This document shows, piece by piece, positions 11,776 through 22,999 of a stretch of DNA of 64,000 nucleotides (the stretch's first letter is position 1; the number at the start of each line of letters is the position of its first letter). Location of the stretch: NCBI RefSeq assembly GCF_019112545.1, contig NW_025064887.1, forward strand, positions 1,614,413-1,678,412, in the 5' to 3' direction. The notes beneath the pieces were generated by a model that was not told where the DNA came from, ran no database searches, and saw only the letters and a list, made by a program, of their open reading frames with translations. Made by a program: the position numbers and the translations under genes. Origin of the DNA: Guyanagaster necrorhizus. Taxonomy: Eukaryota; Basidiomycota; Agaricomycetes; Agaricales; Physalacriaceae.

Positions 11776-12243
11776 TGTTATGATTTTTTCTCTCTTTACT
11801 TTTCTTTTATAAATTAACCTCTATTTGTGCTTAGTCAGAGTGCCTAGACCAGTGCTTAAAACTATGAGAGAAGCTTAATCATCACAACAAGCTAGCTTGT
11901 CATTGTTCTCTGACATAGTGACCAGCCCTTGACAACACACAATCAATCTTTTATATACAGTAGTGATGCTCAAAGACAATGGGCACAAGGACTCAGAAAT
12001 ATACAATAGATAGTCCCATATTTATTCTCTCAATGTACAGTATATAAGGAGGCTTGCTCTCACTAGTAATCCCTAGCTTTGAGCTAAAGTTTATTCACTC
12101 TCATTCTACTTTTGAGCTACTACTTTGGGTCTTGAAGCACTTGGTCAACAGAATACAATAAGTGAACTCTAGTGCAATAGTTCAAACACAAAACCATACT
12201 AGTTTATCACATGCTTCTGATCATATGCAGCTTGAGTCTAACA
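11776..12243 (+). repeat. 5' LTR of outer element B/C (LTR1)
   Basis: 468 bp, TGTTATG...TCTAACA. AGCTTTGAGCTAA at 12075-12087 marks the predicted RNA start, about 30 nt after a TATATAAG box. It is flanked on the left by AACAT. Confidence 0.9.
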
Positions 12244-12244
12244 A

Positions 12245-12257
12245 TTAGCTTGAAGCT
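12245..12257 (+). other. Predicted self-priming site of outer element B/C
   Basis: TTAGCTTGAAGCT follows the LTR by one base and is complementary to the LTR motif at 12075-12087, apart from the CG-derived centre. Confidence 0.55.
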
Positions 12258-13295
12258 TCTAATTTCTCTTTCTTCATGCACATTAGCACAGAAGAAACTG
12301 AATGCCATTCATCAACCCATCAAATCTAAACTTTGATTACAAGTTCTTTGAACTTCTTGCTTCCATTATCAGAACATTGTTAGGATTATTGGTGATCATT
12401 CAGCTATGCAGAGGATGCTAATCAATCACAGTCTGAGCAGTTAGACACTACCAGAAATTCCAATACATCTACTGAATTCTCAGAAATGTAATCTCCAACT
12501 TACCACTCTATGACATCTCTGACTCCACCAGACCCTTCTATCAGCCTATAGAGTGACCTCTATCTGAAGCTGAGCCTAGCAGCTCATATCAAGAGGATAT
12601 TCCAGAAGAAGTGGAGCACAGATACCCTCTATGATTCAGACAGTCAGACAGAAACTGCAACTCTCATATCCTGAACATCTGAAACCTATGGATCCTGCCT
12701 CCTGTCTCTAACCATGAGGATGAGGATCTCTCTCAGAACTTTTTTAACAACTCATTATCCTCTGACCATTCTACTGCCCCAAGAGAATCTGAGATTAGAG
12801 ACTGCACTCAAGACTCTCTTGATGCTGCTAGAGTGGCTCTAGAATCCCAAGGTGTATTACCAAACTCAGGACACAACTCACTCTATGCAATTCCAACCAG
12901 AAGCCCCACCCCTTCAGTCCACTCCAATGACAGTCATAGTAGAGTGGGTGAGACACCATCTAACTGTGAGGACATCCAGAGGCAAGGACTGGCAGCCTGG
13001 GACTAAATTATCTAGAGGATATTTCCTGACTGGGATCTTCAAGTCTCATTTAACTATAATGCAGAACTATAACAATAAGAGTAGCTATGAGAGGAGTGAG
13101 CATGGGCAGACTCTGAGCAAGCTCAAGAAGAACTTGTGGAGCATGCCAGGATGCAGGCTCAGCAAGAAGCCAAAGCTGCCCATCTGAGAAGTGTCTTCTC
13201 AAGCTGGTATAGACTCCACTCTGAACTTTTCAGGTCTCTCTTTTGGGAGCTCAGCATCACTGAAACAAATCTTTAGGCTGGATTCTCCAGCCCAG

Positions 13296-14631
13296 TGATG
13301 TGCTTGGTAACAGCTAAGTGACTAAGAGAAGTGAATAAGGAATGAACTCTCAAACACCAACACCTAACCACTCAATACACAATCACCAAATACAGTTGAG
13401 GTCAGTTGTTTTGAGTATGATAGAAGCACTCTTGTAATCTTGAATAAAATCAAAGAAACAGTCAATAAAAACNNNNNNNNNNNNNNNNNNNNNNNNNNNN
13501 NNNNNNNNNNNNNNNNNNNNNNNNNNNNNNNNNNNNNNNNNNNNNNNNNNNNNNNNNNNNNNNNNNNNNNNNNNNNNNNNNNNNNNNNNNNNNNNNNNNN
13601 NNNNNNNNNNNNNNNNNNNNNNNNNNNNNNNNNNNNNNNNNNNNNNNNNNNNNNNNNNNNNNNNNNNNNNNNNNNNNNNNNNNNNNNNNNNNNNNNNNNN
13701 NNNNNNNNNNNNNNNNNNNNNNNNNNNNNNNNNNNNNNNNNNNNNNNNNNNNNNNNNNNNNNNNNNNNNNNNNNNNNNNNNNNNNNNNNNNNNNNNNNNN
13801 NNNNNNNNNNNNNNNNNNNNNNNNNNNNNNNNNNNNNNNNNNNNNNNNNNNNNNNNNNNNNNNNNNNNNNNNNNNNNNNNNNNNNNNNNNNNNNNNNNNN
13901 NNNNNNNNNNNNNNNNNNNNNNNNNNNNNNNNNNNNNNNNNNNNNNNNNNNNNNNNNNNNNNNNNNNNNNNNNNNNNNNNNNNNNNNNNNNNNNNNNNNN
14001 NNNNNNNNNNNNNNNNNNNNNNNNNNNNNNNNNNNNNNNNNNNNNNNNNNNNNNNNNNNNNNNNNNNNNNNNNNNNNNNNNNNNNNNNNNNNNNNNNNNN
14101 NNNNNNNNNNNNNNNNNNNNNNNNNNNNNNNNNNNNNNNNNNNNNNNNNNNNNNNNNNNNNNNNNNNNNNNNNNNNNNNNNNNNNNNNNNNNNNNNNNNN
14201 NNNNNNNNNNNNNNNNNNNNNNNNNNNNNNNNNNNNNNNNNNNNNNNTGCTCCTGAATGATGCTGTTTTCACTCAATACTCCATAACTGGCTATAGTATT
14301 ATACTCCTAGCTGTCTTAGAATATACTTGTCTTAGTGGCATGTAGAATTGGCCCCATTTGAGATACCATTTCTAAGTCCAACTTGGACTTAGTATTTTCC
14401 AAGGTGTGGTGCTGAACTTTTCTAAGTTCAAACCTGACTTAGGATTTTTATCCTTAAGTCATGTTATTTTACAAAGTCCCTTTTAGACTTAGTATTGGTG
14501 ACTAGCATGACTATCAGCTCAGAGCCTCAGCCATAGTCCTCTACTGGCTAATGATTCTCAGTTACTAGTATATTCTAGTGTGTTATGCAGAATTTGCAAA
14601 TTATAGGGCTGGACATGTAGCCTGCATATCA
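13296..14631 (+). repeat. LTR2 copy 1 (solo LTR, contains the assembly gap)
   Basis: Starts TGATGTGCTTGGTAACAG and ends GCATATCA, like the copies at 23301, 41672 and 54607. The flanks CCCAG (13291-13295) and ATCAG (right side) could be a worn duplication. The start and end are present but the middle is unread. Confidence 0.8.
13473..14247. other. Assembly gap (775 N)
   Basis: The gap lies inside LTR2 copy 1. The same interval in the copy at 23301-24738 is about 877 bp, so the gap almost certainly holds ordinary LTR2 sequence and its length is probably only an estimate. Confidence 0.9.
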
Positions 14632-16075
14632 TCAGTCACCTGAAGCAAGGCTGAGAGGAGAGGATGCAATGACTACCCTCCTTCTAGAACTACTGCCAGC
14701 TCTGAAATCCTCCAGTATCCCCCTTTCTGACACACTCCCAGTTCTGACACTATCCACTTGGATGCTAAGTCTATTCTCAGTATTTATAGGCTATGAGTAC
14801 CTTTCAATACTCACATCTCCAACGATGCTCTCTAGCAATTCCTCAGAAGTCAAGTCACTAGATAATTTTTCAACCCTGAGTTCTATGGAAACTTTAGAGT
14901 CTATAGTGAGAACCTGGCAGCAGCATGAGCATATGGTGGCAACCAGTACAATGTCAAGATTGGAGCTAGTTCCTGAGCACACTTATCCACCACCTCTATT
15001 CTCAGAAGCCCTAAAGCCAGACCCAGCATCAGCCCCACCAGTTCTCCAGTGACAATCAGACTGTCTGAGAGAAGCATTTTTGATCAGCCTGTCAGTTCTC
15101 TCCTTAAGAGAGAAGACAAAGAGGACAGCAAAGCCAAGGACAGCAAGGACAAGGATAGCAGTGAGACCCCTATAGGCTTAAAGACTATATGAAGTATGCA
15201 AAGGAGGACACAGACAAAGAGGCATTGCAGGAGGAGATACAGAGAGCCCAGGTAGGAGAATACCAGGACCTCTATGAGACAGAGGTAATATTTTTGTGGC
15301 ATAACACTAAATGGTTGGTGTTGCAGATGGGACTTTTATATATTAATGCAGAATTGGATGAACAGCAGAATATTCTACAATATTCCACCACTAAATATGC
15401 TATCCAAACCTACAACAGGAGGCATCTGGAAGATCAACTCTATGACTTGCCAGAATACAAGTCAAGATTTGACATCTGACCAATGGTACAGTCACCAGCT
15501 AAAGCCCTGAAATGAGCCATATACATGACTCTCTTGATCTGAAGCTATCAAAACTGATACTCATATTCAACCCCATCAATCCAGACCTCAGCAATCTTGC
15601 TCTCCTGTTCCAGACTCCAGCTGATGATCTGACTCACCAGCTATTGAAATCCTTGGACTGGCAGAGGGAGCCAAATTCTTAGTGAACAACCACCAGATAA
15701 AGCTGAAGGAAGTGAGACAGAGAAGAACCCAGTCTGAGATGATTCTGAGGCTGTTAAACTAGAATTCACTATATGAGATAGAGTGATCATATGAAAGAAA
15801 GCTGCACTCCAGAGAAGCCCTGTAGCCAATGATAGCTCCCTTCATTCATTCCCTAGGCTGCCTACTGACTGGTGTTGTCTGCCCTTCAATCGGTGGCCTA
15901 ATTCTATGAGCCTTCTACTCAAGAATGCTGTGGTTCTCTAGTGTCAACCTAATCTGCTCTGCAAGCCCCACCTCTTCAAAGAGGCTTCTGATGATATTGA
16001 CCATTTTCTCATTGACTGCAAGCAATACTTTGAAGTCTATGTGGTCTACTTGGGGACCAACAACTCAGTGATCTG

Positions 16076-16270
16076 TGCTCTGATCTCTTTGTGAGTCTGC
16101 TTCTTTTTTGAACAGTCTCATGACATGTGGCTCTTTTAGCTGCAATTGAAACATTTGCTCTCCTTCTTCAGCCAGTTGATATCCATCAGCTTTCCTGTCT
16201 CAGTGTACATTGTTCTGGTCTCTGTCCTTTGAGTGCCATATGAGGCAGCAGTTGTCATTGACAGTCCTGC
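16076..16270. other. Deletion junction with unexplained filler
   Basis: Between the gag core (ending near 16075) and reverse transcriptase (LPLISELMNKL from about 16274) lie about 195 pyrimidine-rich bases that match nothing else I can align in the window. It could be rearranged inner-element sequence or unrelated filler DNA. Confidence 0.5.
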
Positions 16271-17340
16271 TACCCACTCCCCTTAATTTCAGAATTAATG
16301 AATAAACTTAGAGAAGCCAAGTGCTACACTAAACTCAATATCTGCTGAAGTACAATAATATATGCATAAAAGAGGGAGACAAATGAAAGGTGGCTTTTAG
16401 GACTAACTAAAGGCTCTTTGAGCTGACAGTTATATTCTTCAGGCTTATTAATTCTCCTGTCACTTTCCAGTGGATGATGAACAACATCTTTAAGGATCTT
16501 ATTGCCACTGGAAAAGTAACAATTTACCTCAATGATATTCTTATCATGTCAAAGACCAAGGAGGAACACAAGAAGCTAGTACAACAAGTACTATCTCTAA
16601 TAAGGAAATACAAGTTGTTTTTTAAGGCAGAAAAGTGCAAGTTTGAGATACTAGAGACAGAGTACCTGAGGGTCATCATCAGTGAAGGCAGCATATGCAT
16701 GGACCCCATCAAAGTGGCAGGAGTCATGGAGTAGCCAGAACTGGTGAAAAAGAAGGAACTACAATCTTTTTTGGGATTTACCAATTTCTATCACTAGTTC
16801 ATTCAGGACTACAGAAAAATAGTCTGTCCAATGATACAACTGACTGAGAATACCTCATGGGCTTGGGGACCAATACAGCAGGCAGCATTCAATAACTTAA
16901 AGAGGTGACTTGCTGAAGATATTGTTCTTGCAATACTAATGCAGGAGGAGAAATTCTGAGTGAAAGCCAATTTGAGAGAAAGGGCCATCAGAGCCATACT
17001 CTTCTAAGAACAAGATGGGAAATAGCAACCAGTGGCATTCCTATCTAAAGTCCTAACTATTACAGAGTGAAACTATGAGATTTATGACAAGGAGTTGCTC
17101 ACCATCATGCTTGCCTTAGAAGAATAGTGGCATTACCTGATCAAGGCTGCTGTTACCTTTGAGATCTGGACAGACCACCAAAACCTATAGTATTTCTGCC
17201 AACTTCAGAAGCTCAATCAATGACAGGCTCAGTGGGTGACAGAACTGAGCCAATATGAGTACACTCTGCATCACAAGGCAGAAACTGCCAACAAAAAAGC
17301 AGATCTTCTGAGCTGACAAGCAGACTATGACCAGAGAGGA
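16271..17340 (+). pseudogene. Inner element RT and RNase H remnant
   Basis: The reading starts mid-domain at LPLISELMNKL, then CYTKLNI and FQWMMNNIFKDLIATGKV. The catalytic box is YLND (16525-16536): the first Asp of YLDD is Asn because CTC-GAT became CTC-AAT. An open 86-codon stretch runs 16474-16734. Thumb and RNase H follow with EEKF, SKVLTITE and YDKELLTIMLALEE near 17070-17130, the latter better preserved than in A. Stops occur every 30-80 codons. The N-terminal fingers were removed by the junction at 16076-16270. Confidence 0.82.
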
Positions 17341-17439
17341 AACAACAATGAGAGAGTGATGATATTAAAGCCTGAACATTTCAAGGCAATAATAATGCTG
17401 GCAGAAGAGGAGATCCACAAACAGATCAAAAGTGCAACT

Positions 17440-18842
17440 AGAGACAATAGCAAGTAGGATCAATATGTGGCTGTCTCTGAACCACAAATGAGAAATGACA
17501 AAGAAAGGAGGAATGATCTATTATAATGGATGGATTTATATCTCAAGAGATCAAGAATTAAGGGGTGAGATCATCACCACCTGTCATGACTATGCTACTG
17601 CTGGACATCCTGGAATAGCCAAGACCAAGAAATTGATATTATAGGAATATTGGTGGCCAAAAATGGGATAAAACATCAAATAATATGTGAAGGAATGTGA
17701 AACCTGCCAATGAGGGAAGGCCTCTACACAGGTCTGTGCAGCTTCACTTCACTCAAACAAGATTCCTCAGATACTATGGACCCACATTTCTGTAGACATG
17801 ATCACTGGGCTACTCAATTGCAATAGCTATGATGCAATCTTAGTCATTGTTGATAGATTCTCTAAAGTGATCATCCTGATTGCATGCATGACTGAACTAA
17901 CCTCAGAAGGGTGGGTGAAGATTTTACATGACAAGATGTATGCCAAATATGGTATACCACAGATGGTGATTTCTGACTGAGGTTCACAATTCATCTCTAA
18001 ATTCCTAGACAACTTGTATAAACTCCTCAATATCCACTGGAACACATCTACAGTATATCATCTGCAGACTGATGGCCAGATGGAACAAGTCAATCAAGAG
18101 GTAGAAAAGTACCTTCACCTCTTCATCAATTACTGACAGGATGATTGGACTGAGTGGTTGACTCTCATGGCCTTTCAACACAATAACCATGTACACTTAG
18201 CCACTGGTAAATTACCATTCTTTGTCAACTATGAACAGCACCCAAATGTCACACAAACCATCTGCACACATACTATGACTCCTGCCTCTTCTGACTTCAC
18301 CACAACTATGGGCAAGATTCATGATGAAATATGCATCATTCTTGAAAAAGCCATGACCTCTATGAAAAAACAATATGACAAACATTGCACTGCCACCCAC
18401 ATTTACAATATTCATGATAAGGTCTAGTTGGGTACTATGAACCTTCACCTTCTCTGTCCTTGCTAAAATTGGCAACTTCACCTACAAGCTCTATCTCTCA
18501 GAACATTAGAAGGTCCACAATGTCTTCAACAAAACACTCTTTATCCCATACATCATACTCATATTCTCAAATCAAGAACAACCTCTGTCTTCTCCACCTG
18601 ACTTGATCAATGATAAAGAATATTATGAAATTGATCAAATCTTAAATCACAAGATCTGAAAAGTTAAAGCAAAAAGCAGAGGAATGACAACAACCATAGA
18701 CTACTTGGTCAGTTAGAAGGACTATAGCTCTGAATCTAACCAGTAGGTAAACAAGAAATGCATGGATGCAGCAGATGCTATCTGTGAATATGAACTATCT
18801 ATAAATTAAGCCATTGGGATAATAGTCTTAAGGAGAGGGTAA
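17440..18842 (+). pseudogene. Inner element integrase and chromodomain remnant
   Basis: The HHCC region is at 17590-17720 (CHDYATAGHPG ... CETCQ). The core at 17760-18100 has SVDMITGLLNCNSYDAI with the first Asp kept, then MVISD followed by a stop where Arg or Gln would be, and QTDGQMEQVNQEVEKYL with the Glu kept. The codon before VNQE is CAA (18086-18088), a CA derivative of Arg. A 90-codon open stretch (18158-18427) covers the C-terminal module. The chromodomain (about 18600-18740) is readable as YYEIDQILNHKI ... DYLVS and is then broken. The polypurine tract lies at 18827-18842. Confidence 0.82.
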
Positions 18843-19314
18843 TGTTACAATTTTCTCTAATTTTACTTCTTTTCTATAAATTAACCCCTATTTATATTTA
18901 GTCAGAGCATCTAGGCCAGTGTTTAAGACTATGGAACAGGCTTGGTCAGCACAACAAGTCTAGTTGGTCATTGTTCTTCAACACAACAGCATTGCTTGAC
19001 AATGCATAACAGCACTATTGTAGGCAGTAATGATGCCTAAGGATAAAGGTCACAAAGGACATAGAAATGCATAATAGATAGTTGTATATTTGTCTCAATG
19101 ATATACAGTATATAAGAAGGCTTGCTCTCACTGGTTAAACTCCAGCTTTGAGCTAAAGTTTATTCACTCTCATTCTATTCTCAAGCTACTTCTAAATAAG
19201 CCTTGAAGCATCTGGTCAACAGAACACAACAAGTGAACTCTAGTGCAAAGGTTCAAACACAAAACCATGCTAGTTTATCATGTGCTTCTGATCACATGTG
19301 GCTTGAGTCTAACA
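18843..19314 (+). repeat. 3' LTR of the inner nested element (LTR1)
   Basis: TGTTACAATTTTC...GAGTCTAACA, 472 bp. Its U3 differs clearly from the outer LTR pair. It is followed directly by CCTCTGCTATCTTTCAG, the RT of the outer element, rather than by a primer site. Confidence 0.88.
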
Positions 19315-20190
19315 CCTCTGCTATCTTTCAGTGGATGATGAATGACATCTTTAAGGATCTTATTGCCACCAGAAAAGTAACAATTTATCTCAACAACATT
19401 CTTATCATATTGAAGACCAAGGAAGAACACAGAAAGTGAGTACAGCAAGTACTAGCCTTAATGAGAAAGCACAAACTGTTCCTCAAAGCAGAGAAATGTG
19501 AATTCAAGGTTCTGGAAATGAAATACCTGAGAGTAATCATCAGCAAAAGGAGCATTCACATGAATCCCATCAAGATAGCAGGCATTATAGAATAGCCAGA
19601 ACTGGCAAAGAAGAAAGAATTACAATCCTTCTTAGGATTCACAAACTTCTATTGATGGTTTATTCAGGGCTACAGCAAAATAGTCTGTCCAATGACTCAA
19701 TTAACCAGGAACATTTCCTGGAGTTAGGGGCTATCACAACAAGCAGCATTCAATGAACTGAAAAAAAGACTCACTAAGGATGTAGTTCTCACAATACCAA
19801 CACAGGAGGGCAAATTCTGAGTGGAAGCTGACTCAAGTGAGGGAGCTATCAGGGTCATGCTGTCTCAGAAGCAAGACAGGAAATGGTGTCTGGTAGCCTT
19901 CCTCTCTAAAGCCTTGATGATCATGGAGCAGAACTATGACATTTATGACAAGGAGCTCCTCACCATCATGCTTGCTCTAGAAGAATAGTGGCACTATCTA
20001 ATCAGCATTGCCATCACCTTTGAGATCTGGACAGATTATCAAAATCTATGCTATTTTTGTCAACCACAAAAGCTCAATTGGTGACAGGCTCAGTGGGTAA
20101 CAGAACTGAGCCAGTACCAGTACACTCTGCATCACAAGGCAGGAACTGCAAATAAGAAGGCTAATCTCCTTAGCTGATGAGCAGACTATG
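19315..20190 (+). pseudogene. Outer B/C element RT and RNase H (right arm)
   Basis: Resumes inside RT at [17 protein letters not shown]. The catalytic box reads YLNN (19386-19397), so both Asp codons have become Asn (AAC AAC). The thumb has ITKEEH-like and FLGFTNFY segments. The RNase H shows EADSSEGAIRVMLSQ, SKALMIMEQNYDIYDKELLTIMLALEE (19900-19985) and the WTDYQNL segment. Stops are frequent. It is continuous with the integrase at 20330-21720 and the 3' LTR at 21750, so this arm belongs to the element whose left arm is at 11776-16075. Confidence 0.82.
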
Positions 20191-20329
20191 ACCAGGGCAG
20201 AAGCAACAATGAGGAGGTGACATTATTAAAATCTGAGCATTTCTAGGCAATGATAATGCCAATGGAGGAAGAGATCCATGAATAGATCAAGAGCATGATC
20301 AGAGATAACAACAAATGGAATCAATGCAT

Positions 20330-21749
20330 GGCCTCATTCCTGAACCACAAAAGAGGCATGATGAAGGAAGAGGGAATGATCCACTATGATGAACAGATCT
20401 ACATTCTATAAGATCAAGAACTACATGGCAAGATCATTGCTATCTGCTATGATCATGCTACTGCAGAGCACCTGAGGATCACAAAAACCAAAGAATTAGT
20501 TCTATGTGAATACTGGTGGCTGAAAATAGAACAGGACATTGAGAAGTATGTGAAAAGCTGTGAAATATGCCAATGGGAAAAGGCTTCAATATAAGTGCAT
20601 GCAGCATCTCTTTACTCAAATGAGATTTCTCACACACCATGGACTCACATCTCTGTCAACATAATCACTGGTCTGTCTTATTGTAATAGCTATGATATAA
20701 TTCTTGTCATCATCAACAGATTCTCCAAAATGATCATTCCTATCATCTGCTCAACAGAATTGATATCAGAAGAATGGGCAAAGATTTTGCATGATAAAAT
20801 CTATACCAAATATAGAATGCCACAAGTGGTCATCTCAGACCAAGATTCATAATTCATTTTCAAGTTTCTGAATAATTTGTACAAACTACTCAATATCTGA
20901 TGGAATGCATCCACCACATATCATCCACAGACTGATGGGCAAACAGAATGGATTAATCAAAAAATAAAAAAATACCTCTGGCTCTTTATTAATGATTGAC
21001 AAGATAATTGGGTAAAATGGTTAGCTCTTGCAGCTTTTCAACACAACAACCATGTCCACTCCACCACTGGCAAATCACTATTTTTTGTAAAGCATGGCCA
21101 TCATCCCAATATCACACACACCACTTGAACTCACACTACAATGTCTGTGTTCTTTGACTTCACTACCACCATGTCCAAAATTCATGCAGAAACTCACAAT
21201 GCCCTTGAAAAAGCAGTAATAGCAATGAAAAAGCAGTATGACAAACACCATGCATCTGTGTATGCCTATACTGTCAATGATAAAGTTTGGTTGGATACCA
21301 CAAACCTTCACCTCTCACTACTGAAACAGAAGCTCTCTGACAAGCATACTGGACCATTTGCCATCCTTCCAAAAATCAGCAACTCAGCATATAAACTTTG
21401 TCTTCTCACTCATTGGAAAATCTATGATACTTTTAATGAGACCCTTCTTATATCCTACATCACACCAGCTTTCTCAAATCAAGAACAGCTACTACAGCCA
21501 CCTTCCAATTTGATTGATGATAAGAAATATTATAAAATCAATCAAATTCTAAACCACAAACTGCAAAAAATTAAAGTATATGGTAGCAGTACAATAACAA
21601 TAGTCAATTACTTGGTTAGTTGAAAGGGCTACAGTCCTGAATCTAATCAATCAGTAAATAAGAAATGAATGAATGCAATTAATGCCATACAAGACTACAA
21701 ACTATTCCTGAATTAAGCCATCAGGATGATGGTCTTAAGGAGAGGGTAA
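20330..21749 (+). pseudogene. Outer B/C element integrase and chromodomain (right arm)
   Basis: The HHCC domain is at 20440-20590. The core is partly open (20595-20852): WTHISVNIITGLSYCNSYD carries Asn in place of the first catalytic Asp (GTC-GAC to GTC-AAC). The second Asp is kept in VVISDQDS. QTEWINQK follows with TGG (20949-20951) at the Arg site and Lys in place of the Glu. A 160-codon open stretch (21141-21623) holds the C-terminal domain (VNDKVWLDTTNLHLSL, HTGPFAILPKI) and the chromodomain start (YYKINQILNHKLQKI). A TGA replaces Trp or Arg in the VSWKGY motif. The polypurine tract is at 21734-21749. Confidence 0.84.
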
Positions 21750-22204
21750 TGTTATGATTTTTCCTCTCTTTACTTTTCTTTTATGAATTAACCCCTATTT
21801 ATGCCTAGACCAGCACTTAAAACCATGGGAGAAGCTTAGTCATCACAACAAGCTAACTTGTCATTATTCTCTGACATAGTGACCAGCCCTTGACAATGCA
21901 TAATCAGTCTTTTATGTATAGTAGCAACACTTAAGAACAATAGGTACAAGGACTCAGAAACATACAATAGGTAGTCCCATATTTATTCTCTTAATGTATA
22001 GTATATAAGGAGGCTCACTCTCACTGGTAATCCCCAGCTTTAAGCTAAAGTTTATTCACTCTCATTCTACTCTTGAGCTACCACTTTGGGTCTTGAAGCA
22101 CTTGATCAACAGAACACAATAAGTGAACTCTAGTGCAACAGTTCAAACACAAAACCATGCTAGTTTATCATATGCTTCTGATCACATGTGACTTGAGTCT
22201 AATA
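21750..22204 (+). repeat. 3' LTR of outer element B/C (LTR1)
   Basis: 455 bp, nearly collinear with 11776-12243 apart from a short deletion after TTTATGC. It ends TCTAATA (from TAACA) and is followed by AACAT (22205-22209). Confidence 0.9.
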
Positions 22205-22523
22205 AACATCTATGTGCTGCATCTGAAAGAAGTCCATTCAGTGCATCACCAATGAGAGATGACTCTTGAATATCTGGTACAGGCATGTCTCTCATCCAGA
22301 CTGTCTGAATTGAAATAACTGTGACTTCATTAGTGTTTTAATATATCTGAACAATTTCAGAATACTTTCACTGCTATTCCACAAATTGACTAAGAAACCA
22401 GTATCTGCTTTCTGCTATTGTGTGTGATTTTATAAGGCATCCCTTATATTTAATATAGTCAGAGTGTCTGGTTGCCTCTAATATATCCACTGCTCCTTTT
22501 TCATAGCCATTCAATCTTCTAAG
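22205..22523 (-). pseudogene. Split host-type gene, fragment 2 of 4
   Basis: The minus strand from 22523 opens RRLNGYEKGAVDILEATRH and continues into SHTIAESRYWFLSQFVE without a stop. After an intron-like gap ending TTCAATTCAG it reads VWMRDMPVPDIQESSLIG, then DALNGLLSDAAHR. Removing element D and one CTAAG copy joins it in frame to fragment 1 (...HPDLRSATLMLRL). Removing composite B/C and one AACAT copy places the right edge at a GTTAGT donor whose intron would end TTTTCAG in fragment 3. The product is unknown. Confidence 0.62.
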
Positions 22524-22979
22524 TATTATGATTTCTCCATTTTATTTTTTAGCCTCTATATTAATTAGTCAGAGTGCTTATAATGTCAAGTGCTTATGAT
22601 AGGCATGAGACATGATTATAAGACCACAATAGGTAATTCACACTATTCTCAAATAACAATGGATGCCTTGACAACAGACAATACTATATTATGCTAGTAT
22701 CAGCAACCAGAGACAATAGTGCTGTAGCATAGAAACACACAATTGGTAGAACTATTATTATTTAAGAATTTAGCAGTATATAAATATTCTAGCTCTTGCT
22801 ATAGATACTCAGCTTCAAGCTAAAGTTTATTCTATATCACTTTATCTTGAGCTGACTTGTCTTTGATCTTAAAGCACAATGCCTGATAAACACACATAGT
22901 GGATTCTGATGTGACTGTACAAACATGATACAGCATTAGTTTACCATATACTTAAGTCATGTGTAACTTGGACTTAACA
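22524..22979 (+). repeat. 5' LTR of element D (LTR1, D subfamily)
   Basis: Starts TATTATG (from TGTTATG) and ends GACTTAACA. It has the same length as its partner at 32115-32570 and a distinct U3 (TTAGCCTCTATATTAATTAG). Confidence 0.9.
22777..22823 (+). promoter_or_regulatory. LTR promoter core of element D
   Basis: TATATAA at 22777-22783 lies about 27 nt before CAGCTTCAAGCTAA (22810-22823), the predicted RNA 5' end. Confidence 0.6.
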
Positions 22980-22980
22980 A

Positions 22981-22994
22981 TTAGCTTGAAGCTG
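22981..22994 (+). other. Self-priming site of element D, 14-nt perfect complement
   Basis: TTAGCTTGAAGCTG is the exact reverse complement of CAGCTTCAAGCTAA at 22810-22823 in its own LTR. It is the cleanest example of the self-priming pair in the window. Confidence 0.68.
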
Positions 22995-22999
22995 CTAGC

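Larger units (their letters stand above)
12270..16075 (+). pseudogene. Outer B/C gag remnant, interrupted by an LTR2 copy
   Basis: It is homologous along its length to the gag of element A. Leader and N-terminal segments are at 12300-13290. After the inserted LTR2 (13296-14631), gag resumes at 14640-15480, with open stretches 14669-15052 (Ser/Thr-rich) and 15189-15479 (KEDTDKEALQEEIQRAQVG, parallel to DKETLEEEINRAQIEE in A). The capsid-like core begins near 15890 and stops after about 16075 (IDHFLIDCKQYFEVYVVYL), where homology is lost at a deletion. The zinc knuckle and protease are missing. Confidence 0.72.
11776..22204 (+). mobile_element. Composite B/C: outer Gypsy element with an inner related element nested in its reverse transcriptase
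   Basis: The outer ends share the 5-bp duplication AACAT (11771-11775 and 22205-22209), and the outer LTRs (11776-12243, 21750-22204) resemble each other closely. A third, clearly different LTR lies at 18843-19314 and runs straight into reverse transcriptase (no primer site) at 19315. The simplest reading is that an outer element received an inner element in its RT gene. A later deletion at about 16076-16270 then removed the outer RT start plus the inner 5' LTR, gag and protease. The left arm (gag) and the right arm (RT to chromodomain) therefore belong to the outer element, and 16271-19314 to the inner one. Confidence 0.78.

Noticed and set aside
13364..14345. Three 297-302 codon open frames on both strands
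   Set aside because: They are artefacts of the 775-base run of N, with only about 50 real codons at the edges, inside LTR2 copy 1.
16076..16282. A genuine intron (GTGAGT ... TTTCAG) inside the B composite
   Set aside because: The apparent acceptor TTTCAG is part of the RT sequence itself (codons for I-S-E), so the GT-AG pairing is a coincidence at a deletion junction.
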